DNA from: Solenopsis invicta
Taxonomy: Eukaryota > Arthropoda > Insecta > Hymenoptera > Formicidae
Direction of reading: 5' to 3'
Length of the DNA: 64,000 nucleotides
Assembly (NCBI RefSeq): GCF_016802725.1
Contig: NC_052679.1
Span: 23,369,561 to 23,433,560, forward strand
A program made the position numbers and the translations under genes. The notes beneath the pieces are model-generated. The model saw only the letters and a program-made list of their open reading frames with translations, had not been told where the DNA came from and ran no database searches. This document shows, one piece after another, positions 1-11,916 of the stretch (position 1 is its first letter; each line of letters starts with the position of its first letter).

Positions 1-3000
1 GTATACTAAATTTCCTCGATTTAGTCGGTGCGACTAAATTTTGAGAATCTAAATGCGTAGTTTCCTTCTTCTCTATAGGTATTTGCGCGACGTCGTCATC
101 AATAAAACACGATAACACCTAGAACATAAATATAATGTAAGATAGAACTATTGAAACGCACACAAATATGTTATGCATTCTTCGTTGAGCACCTTATTCC
201 GTATATCATAGACTTGATTGAGCCGAGATAAAGAAAGATGTACTTTTGCCGGTCGTCCCATTTCAATGAAAAACTGGCGGCTTTTGCCTAGAATCATTTC
301 AGATTTTACTGTTGCAAAAGAAGGTGGGATACCCGTGTCTGGATGTGGATCACCATGCTTTGTTTCTATCATATAAATTTTAAAATTCTTTTCGGTCGGT
401 ATCGTATTTAGAGTTTGTGCATCGCCAAGCGCTGTTGTTATGTCAAAACAAGATATCTACAAATCGCAACATTAGTTGAAATAAAATATTGACAGTAATG
501 TAATTAATACTAAACAACGTATTTTAACTTTTTGAAAGTAAATGATAATATATACTTGTATCTTTTTAGATAAATGTTGCTGAGAGAAATAAATATTTGG
601 CTGATTGATCATTAGATAAAGTAGTGGCTGTTTTACATTGTCATTATCGTCTTCGCAGTCAGTTTTGTGTATATCCTGAAAATAGTAATTATATTTAAAA
701 AATAATTTTAAAATACTATAATTGAATAAATTAATTTCAACGTAATTATTATTACTCACAACGTTATCTTCTAAATCGAGAAATGTGCTCTGGACTTCGT
801 ACAGAATAAACGTTATCTTTCCACAATTTACTAAAAATTCAAATGGTGAAAGTATCATAGTTTCAACTGTGGGTCTTCCCTGATACAAGAAAATTCAGTT
901 TTTTAATATTCATAAATTTTGAAATAAATCATGAAATGTTATTTATTAATAACTTACAATTATTGTTGAATGCAAACTGGACATTTCAAAATCGACGCCA
1001 CTATCTTTTGTGAAATCGATATCTGAATCATCTGACGTCTGTTTTAACCAGTTAATAGGCTTAATGCTTTGAGTTCCTGAAAATCTTTGATCTATATTAT
1101 TACAACTATTTTTATCATCTATCTTCTCAAAACTTCCGGACAGAAACGTTATAAATTCATTATTGAGCGTTGATATCAATTTAATTTGATCTAAATTTAT
1201 TGTCAATTCTATGTCTGTAATGCAATTTACTTCAATGGCACTTCCACAGACTATTGTACCTCCTTTAAATGTAACAGCTGGGGCAATAATTAAGCAGAGA
1301 TCAAATCTAGGATTAAATATTAAAATTAGAACGTAATAATTATTATATAGCTTTTTAGGCATAAATATTAATTGTATTAATTGCATTACTTTGTTAATAC
1401 TGGAGATGTTGAAAAGTATGGATCTAGACTGCTACCATTCCCGAGCTTATTCCACTCCAATGCTGGATTCTCATTCATTGTATATAGGTATGATTGAGAC
1501 ATTCTCTGAAAATAATAGACACTATTTGTGTCAAATTTATATTATAGCATTTCAAGAAATATGTTTTAAATTTTAGATAATGCATAAAATATTTCTTTTT
1601 AGGAGAATTTGAGAAAAAAAAACAAAACAGTTGTGATAATAAACCTTATTAATGCTCAGCTGATAATTCTTCCAAGTGGTGGTATACGCACACACTCCTT
1701 TAATACTAATTTGATACTGTCGGTCTTCTACAACCGAACCTGGTACGTTTAATATATTTGCTCGAGCAGCTAATTGATATATGTCGGTTCGTAGTGGAAT
1801 TCTACAAATAGGATTTTCCGCATCTGGTGTAATGCGTATTCCATCTAACTATATAACATAATACCCAGATAAATAAGTTTAAATTATACTGACACTGATA
1901 AAGAAATTATGCAAAGGTAAAATAGTTTACAACCTGAAGCATCAGTAAATCGTGTTGTAATTTATTCGTATCAGTGAAAGCTGGCATCATAAGACGAAAA
2001 CCTTTAAATTCTAGGTGTATCAACGGCAACGATTCATTATTTAAATTGGTTATACCAACTAATGGTGTGGCCATGTTTTTATTACGGATTGAGTCTGTGC
2101 TTTTTTCAATGGACGAACCGAGGCACGTAAAAGGTTTCACTAATTGAGCATATTTGCTAATCACACTAATCGGTAAAATTATATCAACCATTTGCATCTT
2201 GATAAGTACTTCAGAAATATAACCGTTCGTAGACAATGTAGAATCCAGCAATTCTTTCTAGATATTCAAATATCAGAGCGTTTATTAATTTCACAAATAG
2301 ATAAATAAGCATTATTCTTCATTATATAATAATACAAGTATAATCGGATAATTAAATGATTGGATATAATTGCCCTACCTTCTGAGGCTTGTAATGCTTT
2401 TGAGTGCCCCAACGTGTGTACACATTTCCGGATTTTGCACGAGTAAGTGTAAAACTTATAAAACCTGAATCGTCACCTTTCTCTAAATTATCTTCTCTTC
2501 CACAGAGTACCAATCCAGCATATTCACCAACATCCCAACTTAATGCATGTGGACCTCTATCAAATCAGTATAAATGTACAAATTAAACGGTGATAATAAT
2601 AATAATAATAATAGTAATAACAATTTTCAAAATCTTTTTTGCTAAAAGTTTAATTTATGCACAAAAATTTTAGAGAAATTAATTTACCTAACGTAATGGA
2701 ATATCGTAGCCGTTGTGATTTTATTTTTTAACTGCATATAAACTGATTGCAAATCTAACGATGTTATAATATCTTCCAGTTCTAACATTAATTTTAAAGA
2801 AGGTGTATCTTCTCGTCCCATAATATATAATTTAATTGCCACCTTCGTTATGGTCCATTGAATCCATGCCGTTACAATTAAGCCATCTTTTTCTGTAAAA
2901 CATGTATATTAACGATAGAAACAAATATCAGAGATAAATATACCCAGCTTACCACATCCCAGATCGTCTTTCGACGTAGACATGGTTGAATTGGTAGTGT

Positions 3001-6000
3001 CTTCTTGATACATTATTTGAGTCGGAGTGGACGGAGTTTGAGGTATAGCGGGCAGAACAATTTGCATTTCGTTGTTCATCTGTGGTATAATTACGTTGTC
3101 TTGTCGGGAATCGCATAATGTTTGTAATATTCTTATAATGTTTGAAACTATATTGCTCATAAATATAACCTAAGGTATATAAAAGCATGTTGAAATTTAT
3201 ATTCTTTGGTTGTACGTTATATAAAGTACGATAAAAATATGGTAAACAAAATTTTAGTTAATACCTGGTCCTCTGAAAGTGAAATAATAATAGGCGAATT
3301 ATCAATATGTACACAAACACTTAAAGCGGTAAGTGTATTCAACTCAGTCGCAGCTATCTTGGTTGTAAGAGCTACTGTAGCGTTTAACGTAACTTTCTTT
3401 ATAAAGTTCTTTTGTGTTTGCTGCTGCAACGTGTAACAATGAAAATCGATAAGACTTAATATCCATGGAAAACTCTGCATTCCTGAAATAATAACAATAA
3501 TAAAAGAAAATGTATTTTATTGTAGCAATAATTTTTGTAAAATTTTTTTGCAAATTATATATAAACTTACGATATGTCCACATAGATTCCGGTAATTTAA
3601 CAGGGAGAGTCTGTAAGTATGGATTTAGCATCTCAGCACTCAGATTAGATGAATGTATAAGAAGACTTGGCAGTTTTATTATTATTACTTGTAGGTTTTG
3701 ATTTTCTACCAAGGCTCTGTCTTTAGCTTGTTCTATGCCTTGTAATATATTTTATTATTAGTAATTGTAATATATTTTCTTAGTAATATACATATATTAT
3801 TATTAATGATACGTATTAATATTGATAAAAAAGGTAGAAATTGTCGACAATTAATAAAACTAAAAACGAATCTCAAGGCAATTCAATTCCCACCTTTTTA
3901 TCTTGCATACAATTAGAATATTTACCATTAGCCCCAATGCCGCTCATTGTATCAGATGGAATGTAAATGATAATATGTCCTATATAACCGTTTAGCACGA
4001 GACTGTACCACCACGAATATGTCTCTGCCAATCTGATCAATATCTCCGATTTCTGTAAATTTTAGATATTTATTTCTTTAATACATGCAATATGCCATGT
4101 TTCGTTAAAAATCACTTTTTCGTATCAATAAACAGTAATTGATCAATACGATCGCAATGCAATGTATATAAATGATTAATGTATTTGTAAATAATCTTAG
4201 TACCTGTTGTTCCTCTTCCATTTTACATTCACTTTTCTTTTGCATATCATCATTTCGTAGCGTTTTCGATTTTTCTGTCACAGCCGACCTCTTTTTCTCT
4301 TTGTCTGATGAACTGTGCACGCTTTCGTGTAGACTCGGATATGTCTTTTTTCGCGTACCAGTATCAGACGATGTACCTTCAGTAATCATTTGCTGGCTAT
4401 CTGAACGTATATGTACACTTCCCGATTTATGATAGGAGGCACGATATTCCAGCCATTCGAAGAAAAGTGGATCTAAGGAAGCTCTGATCTCAGAAATTTT
4501 AAACGAAACGAGAGACGGGTGTGTTTGCGTTTCAATGCTTTTAGGAAACTGTACTACGGCAGACAACAGCGGTACATTTCCGGCCTCGCTGTGAATATAA
4601 AATTCCAATTAGTCAAAATTTTATACAATTTTTAACTGTACATTATTAATATATACATATATGCAAACCTGCTGTCATGATTTTCTGGACCCGAAAGAAT
4701 AAAAGCTTGCTGAGAATCATTGAAAGCAAATATTTTTATAGAATTTACATTCACTTCGTTCGATATCGTAACTGAAGACGATACATTCTTGCAATTTATA
4801 TTTTCTAGATATAACTCTAAGTACACTGGACCTGTAATGTACGAGAAAATTTTACAGTTGTACTTTAAATAAAAGTTAAAAATTTACAAAAAGATAAAGT
4901 AGAGTATTTAATATTCGTATACATTTTTCTTGACAGGCATCGTTAAAAAGGGTAGAACAGATAAGTGGATTCGTTGTATCTGCAGGATTAAAAACAGAAG
5001 TTATAATAGCCGCCGCAGCCATTAATTTCGCCTTAGTCCCCGTGATAGTAATACTATCCGAGCGAAAAGAATATGATTTTTGAATCATGTCTATGTCTCG
5101 CCAATATTGAGGATACAATAATATTTTTAAAGAGGCTTCCACCGAGTAAGGCATTACTATCGAAGTGTCGCATGTTTTCGTTAAGTGGAGCTGACTTTTT
5201 ACTCCAATCACCTGTATAAACGTTTCAATATTAATCTTGAAGATGTTTAATAAATATTGTGCATGAAATTTTGCTTACTTGTATATCAGTAATCGCATGG
5301 CACTGAATAAACATTTCTGGCGATAGTTCTGTTAACTTTGATGCACAAGTTACGAGTCTAAATGGATACATAGGCTGTACTATAGTGGCAATCGCTTCGT
5401 CGCATTCAATGCTTACAAAAGGATCGTCTGTAAGGGCTGGAGATAATGGTGTAATCTGGAAAATGTTATTCATTTTCAAAATAACCAACAAATAAATATA
5501 AAAAGATTATAATAAATATCTTACCCGAGTTTCGATTACTTTACGTTGTCGCGGCATTCCTGTGATGCAATGGTCCACCAATTGTAGTTGTAGCGATGCT
5601 CTTTTTAATACAAATTTTGTTTCCGTCATTGATACATTTTCCCTGAGCGCTTCGTACTCTTCCAACGTAACGGGAGGTAATTCATCGATAAGAGGATCTA
5701 AAATTAAAATTTAGTATAGTCTTTATTTCTTTTATTCAATATAAGATTGCAGTGTTAAATTAAAATGCATCTGCATTAATACACATATTTACCTGGTTTT
5801 ATTACAAGATAAGGATTATAATCGTATTTTGCGGCAGCTAGTTTGATGGTATCAATACGATGAAAAATACCAGAACATAATCTGATTGTGAGATCTCCGG
5901 CTACATATCTTACTACTCTTCGTTCCTGAAAATTGCTGCAAAAGATAAATTATTTGTAAGAATTTTTTTTTATCCCATTATATACATGATTATTTTGAGA

Positions 6001-6667
6001 GTTTTCAAACACCTGTATTCAAAATTTGATCCAAATTCGAGTAATTTTTCCGGCGTTATGTCGTCAGGTAATTCCACATAATAAACATAATCCATCACAA
6101 ACGCTGGACATCTTTCTAATAATTTTTCAACTAATAAAAGATATAAATATTATTTTTGTATATAAGATATATGTGCTTTAAATAAATGATATTTTACTTG
6201 AAACTGTTGTTAAGTGATGATCTATTCCTTGCCTATAATCCCTTTTCTTCCCTTTATTTTCCGCAGCTTCTACGTCAAACAATGAATCCTTCAAGTGATC
6301 AGTATTCAAGTTCCCAGCTGTTACGTAAAGAGGCGGCTATAATAATAATTTACCTCTCAGACATTCCATTTAATTTCGTATCTGACAATAATAATTAATC
6401 ATTTTACCTGTACACCGTCAGCAACTTCTATATGACCGCAGCTGCACGTTCCTCGTGGATAAAGTTGTACACACGCTACTCCGACTTGGAAAGTCGTCAT
6501 TGAAATGCCTTGAATTAAAGTATCTATCACAACTCCGTTCAACCGAAGTGATAAAAAGGATTTGTATCTAAGTTTTCGAGATTTATAAAATAACTGCTCT
6601 TTGACACTTTCAACAGTCTGTAAAAAATGCATAAAGTTTAATTTTCCATTTCGATGATTATTCAAAC

Positions 6668-6710
<43 letters not shown>

Positions 6711-9310
6711 GTTCTCATCTGAAGTATATTATGTTCATACCTTAAATGTTAAAGTAGCGTCATCTATATAAACACCTAAATGTATGATATGACCAGAATA
6801 TGCCATTTGTTGCTCGACAGACCAATTATTGTCCCAGTCAACAGGTAGAACAGATGACATTATATCCCAAGCCCACCCACCCCATCCAACTGCGTCTGTG
6901 GATGTACCTATTACTTGATTTGTATCATCTGAAATATTATATTGTTAATTTTATTATAATATTATATTATGTTCCTAAAATATATGAGAGAAAAACTATT
7001 TGAAACAACAATATTCAACCTTGTGCAACATCTTCTCTCTCATCCACAGTGATAGAAGATTTTTCCTTGCTCGGTGGAAATTGCTTTGTTTGCAACGCCA
7101 TTACTAAGGCAATCAGTCTCAGGAGCATTGGTACTTGTTGTTCAGTCATACTAAATTCCATTTTTTCACAATGAAGATCAAGCCTTGTGATGGATGCTCT
7201 TTTCGAATTATTATTATGATAGTTTATAATCATTCTGATTGTCATTGAACATCGATATAAAACGGGATCCTATTAATATTCAAATTAATTCAAATTATTT
7301 AAATCACGTAAAATCTTTTCAATATAAGACATTATTCCTATATTTTCAAAATTTTTAAAATAAAGTAAAAATACGAGGGGGTAATCACTCAAAAAATAAA
7401 TGTACACTAGACTATAGATTTCAATGGACTTTATCGGACATTTGTCGGAATTCAATGGAATTCATTGCAATTACTAAAAGATCTTCCTAAAAAAAAGCCA
7501 TTAAAAATCTCTTTTTAATAACTGATTAACTAATTTCAACCAAAAGTTCATTATAAAAACCAAAATTTCATGACATAACACAAGAAACTCAAATTATACC
7601 GGACTTCACCAAACTTCATCAGACTTCAAGGAATTCAGCAAACTTGAAGGAATTCAATGGATTTCTAGCGGATTGCACACCGAAATTCAAGAGTTGTTAT
7701 CCCCTCGTAAATAATATATCTTTAAAAAAAATACCTGATATATCTCTATCTTTCCCGATGCATCCATTTTATCTAAGCACAATGTCAAGTCTTGAATAGT
7801 AACAACTTTCCTAAGCATTACTTCTTGGGTGTTGACCTCTAAATATTAATTAAATATACTAAAATTATGTATTTTAAGCATAAGAATAATTTTATATTAA
7901 CTTATCAACAAGATATGTTATGTTAACATTATGTTAACTTTTAGGTACGTAACTGTGCATTAAGAATACCCACCTGCAAACGCTGGTTCCCACTTATTAT
8001 CAACAGTTTGCATACTTAAAAACCTGACATTTATGCTAAGCACAATATCCTCCTCAACATATTTTAAGATGAGATTGTTGCAGTGAATGGTAATATTATT
8101 AATAACTTTTGTAACTACGCTCTTGATGTATCCAGGTGGAGCTTCCTCTCTATCATGAAAAATGTATCGTTCATTAAAAAAGTTTATGTGCTGAAAGTGT
8201 CATTTTATGTATATACATTTCATAGTAATAAATAAAATCTAATACTAAAAAAAACAATTACTAGGTAAATAAATATAATAATAATACAAAAAAATAAACA
8301 ATACCAGTAAATAAATACTAATAAGTAACGATTTAACAAAATTATGATAAATAATTGTTTTTTAGTAAAAATCAGAAAAATTGTAAATCCTCATATAAAC
8401 CATAAATTGAGTGAATACCACTAATCTTGGTTTTTTTCCTTATTATAATCTTAGAGAAAAATTTTATTTTTTTCATAGAAATACTTTATATTTTGGTGGA
8501 AAATATTACTTGTAAGTACAAAGCTTCTTTATATTTTTATATAATAAAAAATTATACTTACTGCACAGTTTCCTTCCTCTTTTGTAATGTCGTTGTATTA
8601 GTTTCTGTGGTATTCTCATCTTTTAATTTTAAAATGCACTCTATAAGGAAAAGAGAAATAATATATTAATATATGTTAAAAAAAAAATAATGTTTTCGAT
8701 TTAGTAAATATTATAATATGGCTACCTACCTATGGTATTAATGGTAACAACTATTGGCTCAGATGTAATTTTTACCCAAGGAACATGTATCAACAATTCA
8801 TGTATATGGCCACTAACAAAGACAAATGGAAGATTAAGTTGTTCCTCCAATACCTCCAATCGTAAATCCAGATTCTGAAACGATGCATCTCCACCCCACA
8901 AGGACACCTGAAAGAAACACTTTATTTTTCTACTATCTCATTTTCTAGTATCTCAATTCATCATATTTTAAAATCATTAAGTATGCTTGCTTAATATACC
9001 ATTAATTTATTTGTGGAATAAGTTATTTGATGCTCAGAAATAATGCAAGTATTTTATTTTATATATATATATATATGTACACATTTCCTTACATTTATTT
9101 TTCTTATTCCACGCTATTAATTGTATTATTGTTAAAAGGAAATTTGAATTTTTAGAAAATATAATTTGCAGTAAAATCAATATAAATCCTGAAAACTTTC
9201 CTATGTATGTACATGTGTCATACCTGTGACTGTTCTGGTTTAAAATTTTTTACATATTTCTCTACATAGCTGAGAATCACTGGTGTTATATAGGATTCCA
9301 ATTTAAACAT
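1..9310 (-). CDS. VPS13B: VPS13B (COH1) homologue, 5' portion, 30 exons, 3' end outside window
   Basis: This is a bridge-like lipid-transfer protein of the VPS13 family; VPS13B acts at the Golgi and endosomes in vertebrates and flies. The start is the ATG at 9310 (MFKLESYITPVILSYVEKYV), followed by the SLWGGDA, LPFVFVSGHIHEL and VPWVKI blocks diagnostic of the VPS13B chorein domain. Exons, read leftward: 9310-9224, 8907-8730, 8640-8562, 8149-7974, 7838-7735, 7269-7020, 6928-6741, 6617-6408, 6336-6198, 6130-6013, 5935-5793, 5697-5525, 5455-5279, 5211-4923, 4831-4669, 4588-4204, 4052-3926, 3738-3571, 3482-3265, 3169-2953, 2892-2688, 2556-2379, 2257-1934, 1848-1645, 1505-1390, 1306-958, 879-760, 675-556, 456-193, 118-1. 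They sum to 5587 nt (about 1862 residues) with matching phases and no internal stop. The human protein has about 4000 residues, so roughly half is here. Individual boundaries are by eye. Confidence 0.93.
4204..4588 (-). CDS. VPS13B: VPS13B exon 16 with Ser/Lys-rich insert
   Basis: This exon encodes about residues 825-953. The first half (EAGNVPLLSAVVQFP, HPSLVSFKISEIRASLDPLFFEWLEYRASY) is conserved-looking VPS13B groove sequence. The second half is low-complexity, rich in Ser, Lys, Glu and Thr, and ends in a charged MEEEQQ just before the donor. It is probably a disordered loop on the outside of the lipid-transfer rod. The minus-strand frame is open through the whole exon and has good splice sites. 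The plus-strand reading frame over it is a shadow. Confidence 0.85.
6669..6706. repeat. (GA)n microsatellite in VPS13B intron 7
   Basis: A run of GA dinucleotides with one AA interruption, about 38 bp, lies between VPS13B exons 7 and 8. Confidence 0.95.
7020..9310 (-). CDS. VPS13B: VPS13B exons 1-6: N-terminal chorein domain
   Basis: Residues 1 to about 291 carry the chorein_N region, which forms the closed entrance of the lipid-transfer groove in the VPS13/ATG2 family. Recognisable blocks are the start peptide (exon 1), SLWGGD and HIHELLIHVPW (exon 2), ECILKLKDE (exon 3), PPGYIKSVVTKVINNI and NNLILKYVEEDIVLSIN (exon 4), and TLCLDKMDASGKIEIYQ (exon 5). These match VPS13B better than VPS13A/C/D, which lack the WGGD-type start. 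The exon 6 donor (GTTGAA) is weak but preserves phase. Confidence 0.92.
7374..7707. mobile_element. DNA-transposon-derived element, CGAGGGGGTAA family, copy 1 (VPS13B intron 5)
   Basis: The ends are inverted: CGAGGGGGTAATCAC at 7374 and, reverse-complemented, CGAGGGGATAAC at 7707. Each end is flanked by TA (7372-7373 and 7708-7709). The interior has repeated GGAATTCAATGG-like motifs and no reading frame. A second copy with the same terminal repeat is at 44752-44955. It fits a small non-autonomous element. The TA flanks suggest a Tc1/mariner-type origin, but the second copy is not clearly TA-flanked, so the superfamily is open. Confidence 0.65.
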
Positions 9311-11916
9311 TGTGCTTGGTAGAGCAGAGCATCTAGCATATTTTTATAATTCTCTTAATCGAAGATACCACCAATTGTCTTATCACTCTTCTTTTCTGTT
9401 TTCTCATAATAATGACGTATCATAATTGATTTATACCATTTCTGTTCAATGAAGTGGTAGGCAACAATTTGGAATAAATATTATATATCTTGATACAGAC
9501 ATGTAGATTTGTCTGAAAATTACAAAATATACTTTGTATAAGTACACATATTATTATACGAGATTAGAAACTAAAGCGATATTGTTCGTATCATTACGTA
9601 ATATACAAAATAAAATAAAAAATAAAACTCCAAAAGGATGCTTTGCACTTTTCAATAAATTATACTAAACAAATAATAAACATACAGATATTATCAGAAA
9701 TATGCTTAACGATGAGAAACTGCTTTATTTTTACAAGAAGCAAATTGATAGAAACGTCAATCGTACGCGAGATACGATTGTATCTGTTAAAAAATTGTAT
9801 TGACTTAAAACTTTTATATCGCCAATATCGTCATCGATGTTATCATTTACTCGTACGATAATCGCGCGCGAAGGAAATGGGTTAAATGGAATCATCGAAA
9901 AACTTGGAAGAAAACAAATTTATTCGCAAACGGATGGACATCCACGTCTCGTTACAATGCGATTTAGGACGCGACAGTACACGTGGCTACAGAACATCGG
10001 AGTAAGTGATGTATTTAGAATCACACAGCTGATTCGCACCTGCCAAACGACAAGCCACGCGACCGCCGTGAAGACACGTCACGAAACTGTTACACGAGCC
10101 CGTGTTTTTGCGCCGCGAACGCAGCGAGCGCAACGACAGCATCGATTCTGTCCGCCGGGCGTAACTCTCGAAATCCGAAATTATTCAGTCTCGTAGAGCT
10201 GTCTTGTGATCCGGCCACGCATACGACTTCTGCTAAGTCTAACCTCTTCGTACCGTTTGCGTCCGAGAGTGCCGAGTGTATACACACAGGCCGCCGCGTC
10301 ATTGACGTGAAGTTGCATCAATTGTAAGCGTGCGCGGAGCATGCGCGTTCATAACCGTGCGCGCTGTACAGACGAAGATAACGAAATGGAACTTGAATTA
10401 TTATTTATATGAAGCAAAGTTGTATCGTAAATTTCAAGATTATATATAGATTATGTATATCAAGATTATAAATTTCAAGATGAATTATTTATGTACTTTT
10501 TACGTTATGTACAAATGAATGTATGTACCATGTAGACAATACAAGCAATACAAAAATTATTATAAAATAAATAATTTAATGTACAAAAAGTAATTAAATT
10601 CTAAAAATATTAATATTATTAATATATCTGATTTTAGTACTGATCAAAATATGTAATATTAAAAATTAAAAAATAGAATATAATTTTTACTATTTTTGAT
10701 AAATTCAAATTTAGAACTTCTATTATTCATTAATCATGGTTCACATGTATGACACGTAAAATATAATTTACACATTGTACATAATGTAGATTATTTATAT
10801 TGTTACGCATAAACATTCAACTTTGCTATAAAGCTTTTAAAATTACAATCAAAATTCTTGATTTGTGTCACTCCTTGCTAATTATCTTACAATTTATTTT
10901 TAAAGACACTTTTTATTTATCCAATTTATAATTTACATACTGTATTTGTTTACGTGAAAAAGATTCGCGTGTAAACATAACATATATAATTATCCATGTT
11001 GACATAATTTTCAAATTTACAGTAAAATATCCTCTCTTTTAAATTTTAGCGGTTCACTATAAATATAACAAATGAAAATTTTTAAATGTCAATTAAAAAA
11101 GTGATATTGATAATAATTATAAATAAAGTAATCAGCTATTTTACCGAAATTAATATTTTACGGATAAAAATTGAAATTTAAAATTATTATAACATTTAAA
11201 CACCGATTAAAGATACATAAAAAGATATAAAGATAATGTAGAATAAATTAAAGACATCTACTTTTTTTCATGTAGTTTACTAATACGCATGTTATTTTTA
11301 TTTCGTAAAATTAGTAGTACTATTGTTGTTATAAAAATATTTAAATTATTATGTTAAGAAAATCGTGATTTATTAGAGGGCCTCTTGCCCGCCAGAATGT
11401 AAAGTTTTAAATTCTTATACCTTTATTTTTAAAAATCTATAGTTTATAATTTATACCGTGTATTCTTGAGTTTCGAATAAAAAATTGTTAATAAGCTTGA
11501 GAATATTCTTAGCAGACAAGATGACGTGGCTTTATTGATGATAAAGGTTTCATTAAGATATTATTAATTAATACTTTTCATTTGGTGTCATGTTATTTGG
11601 TTATTATTTATATCATCTTTATATAATTTATATAACATTTCCTATTGCAACATAAATAATAATAAATAAATCTTAATAAATAAATAAGGACATAAAAAGA
11701 TTTATTTAATAAATATTTGATTTTATGTAATAAGCTGTTTTTGAAGAAATACTCTACGATGTTCATTTATTTCTATTTGTCCCGCTTTATACGCATAATT
11801 TCCGACTGAAGAGGAATTGTCAGAAGCATCGTATCTATAGTCGTGTAGTTGTATTTTTTCTTTTAAGGTCTTCAACTTATATGCTTTGACATTCATAATT
11901 TCTTCTTCTTTCAACA
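9311..11916. promoter_or_regulatory. Head-to-head intergenic region between VPS13B and the dynein gene
   Basis: This is 2.6 kb separating the divergent start codons at 9310 (minus) and 11917 (plus). No credible coding exon was seen. The part 9311-9950 is AT-rich and should include the VPS13B 5' UTR. The stretch 9950-10370 is GC- and CpG-rich. The part 10370-11916 is very AT-rich with no obvious element. The dynein promoter should lie in the right part, but no motif can be named. Confidence 0.6.
9950..10370 (-). promoter_or_regulatory. CpG-rich promoter-like core, probably VPS13B
   Basis: CpG density rises sharply against the AT-rich flanks. The block contains a palindrome-like GCATGCGC at 10338-10345 (minus strand CGCGCATGC), similar to an NRF-1/ewg site, and a CRE-like TGACGTGA at about 10304. 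Both are typical of broad housekeeping promoters. Reading frames across it are short and lack coding character. Assignment to VPS13B rests on its being nearer that start codon. Confidence 0.4.

Noticed and set aside
4172..4432. Plus-strand Ser/Cys-rich frame
   Set aside because: It is the antisense shadow of VPS13B exon 16, which is conserved and splice-bounded.
9837..10196. Plus-strand 119-codon frame upstream of VPS13B
   Set aside because: It lies in the CpG-rich promoter core, has no splice context, and its composition explains the open frame.
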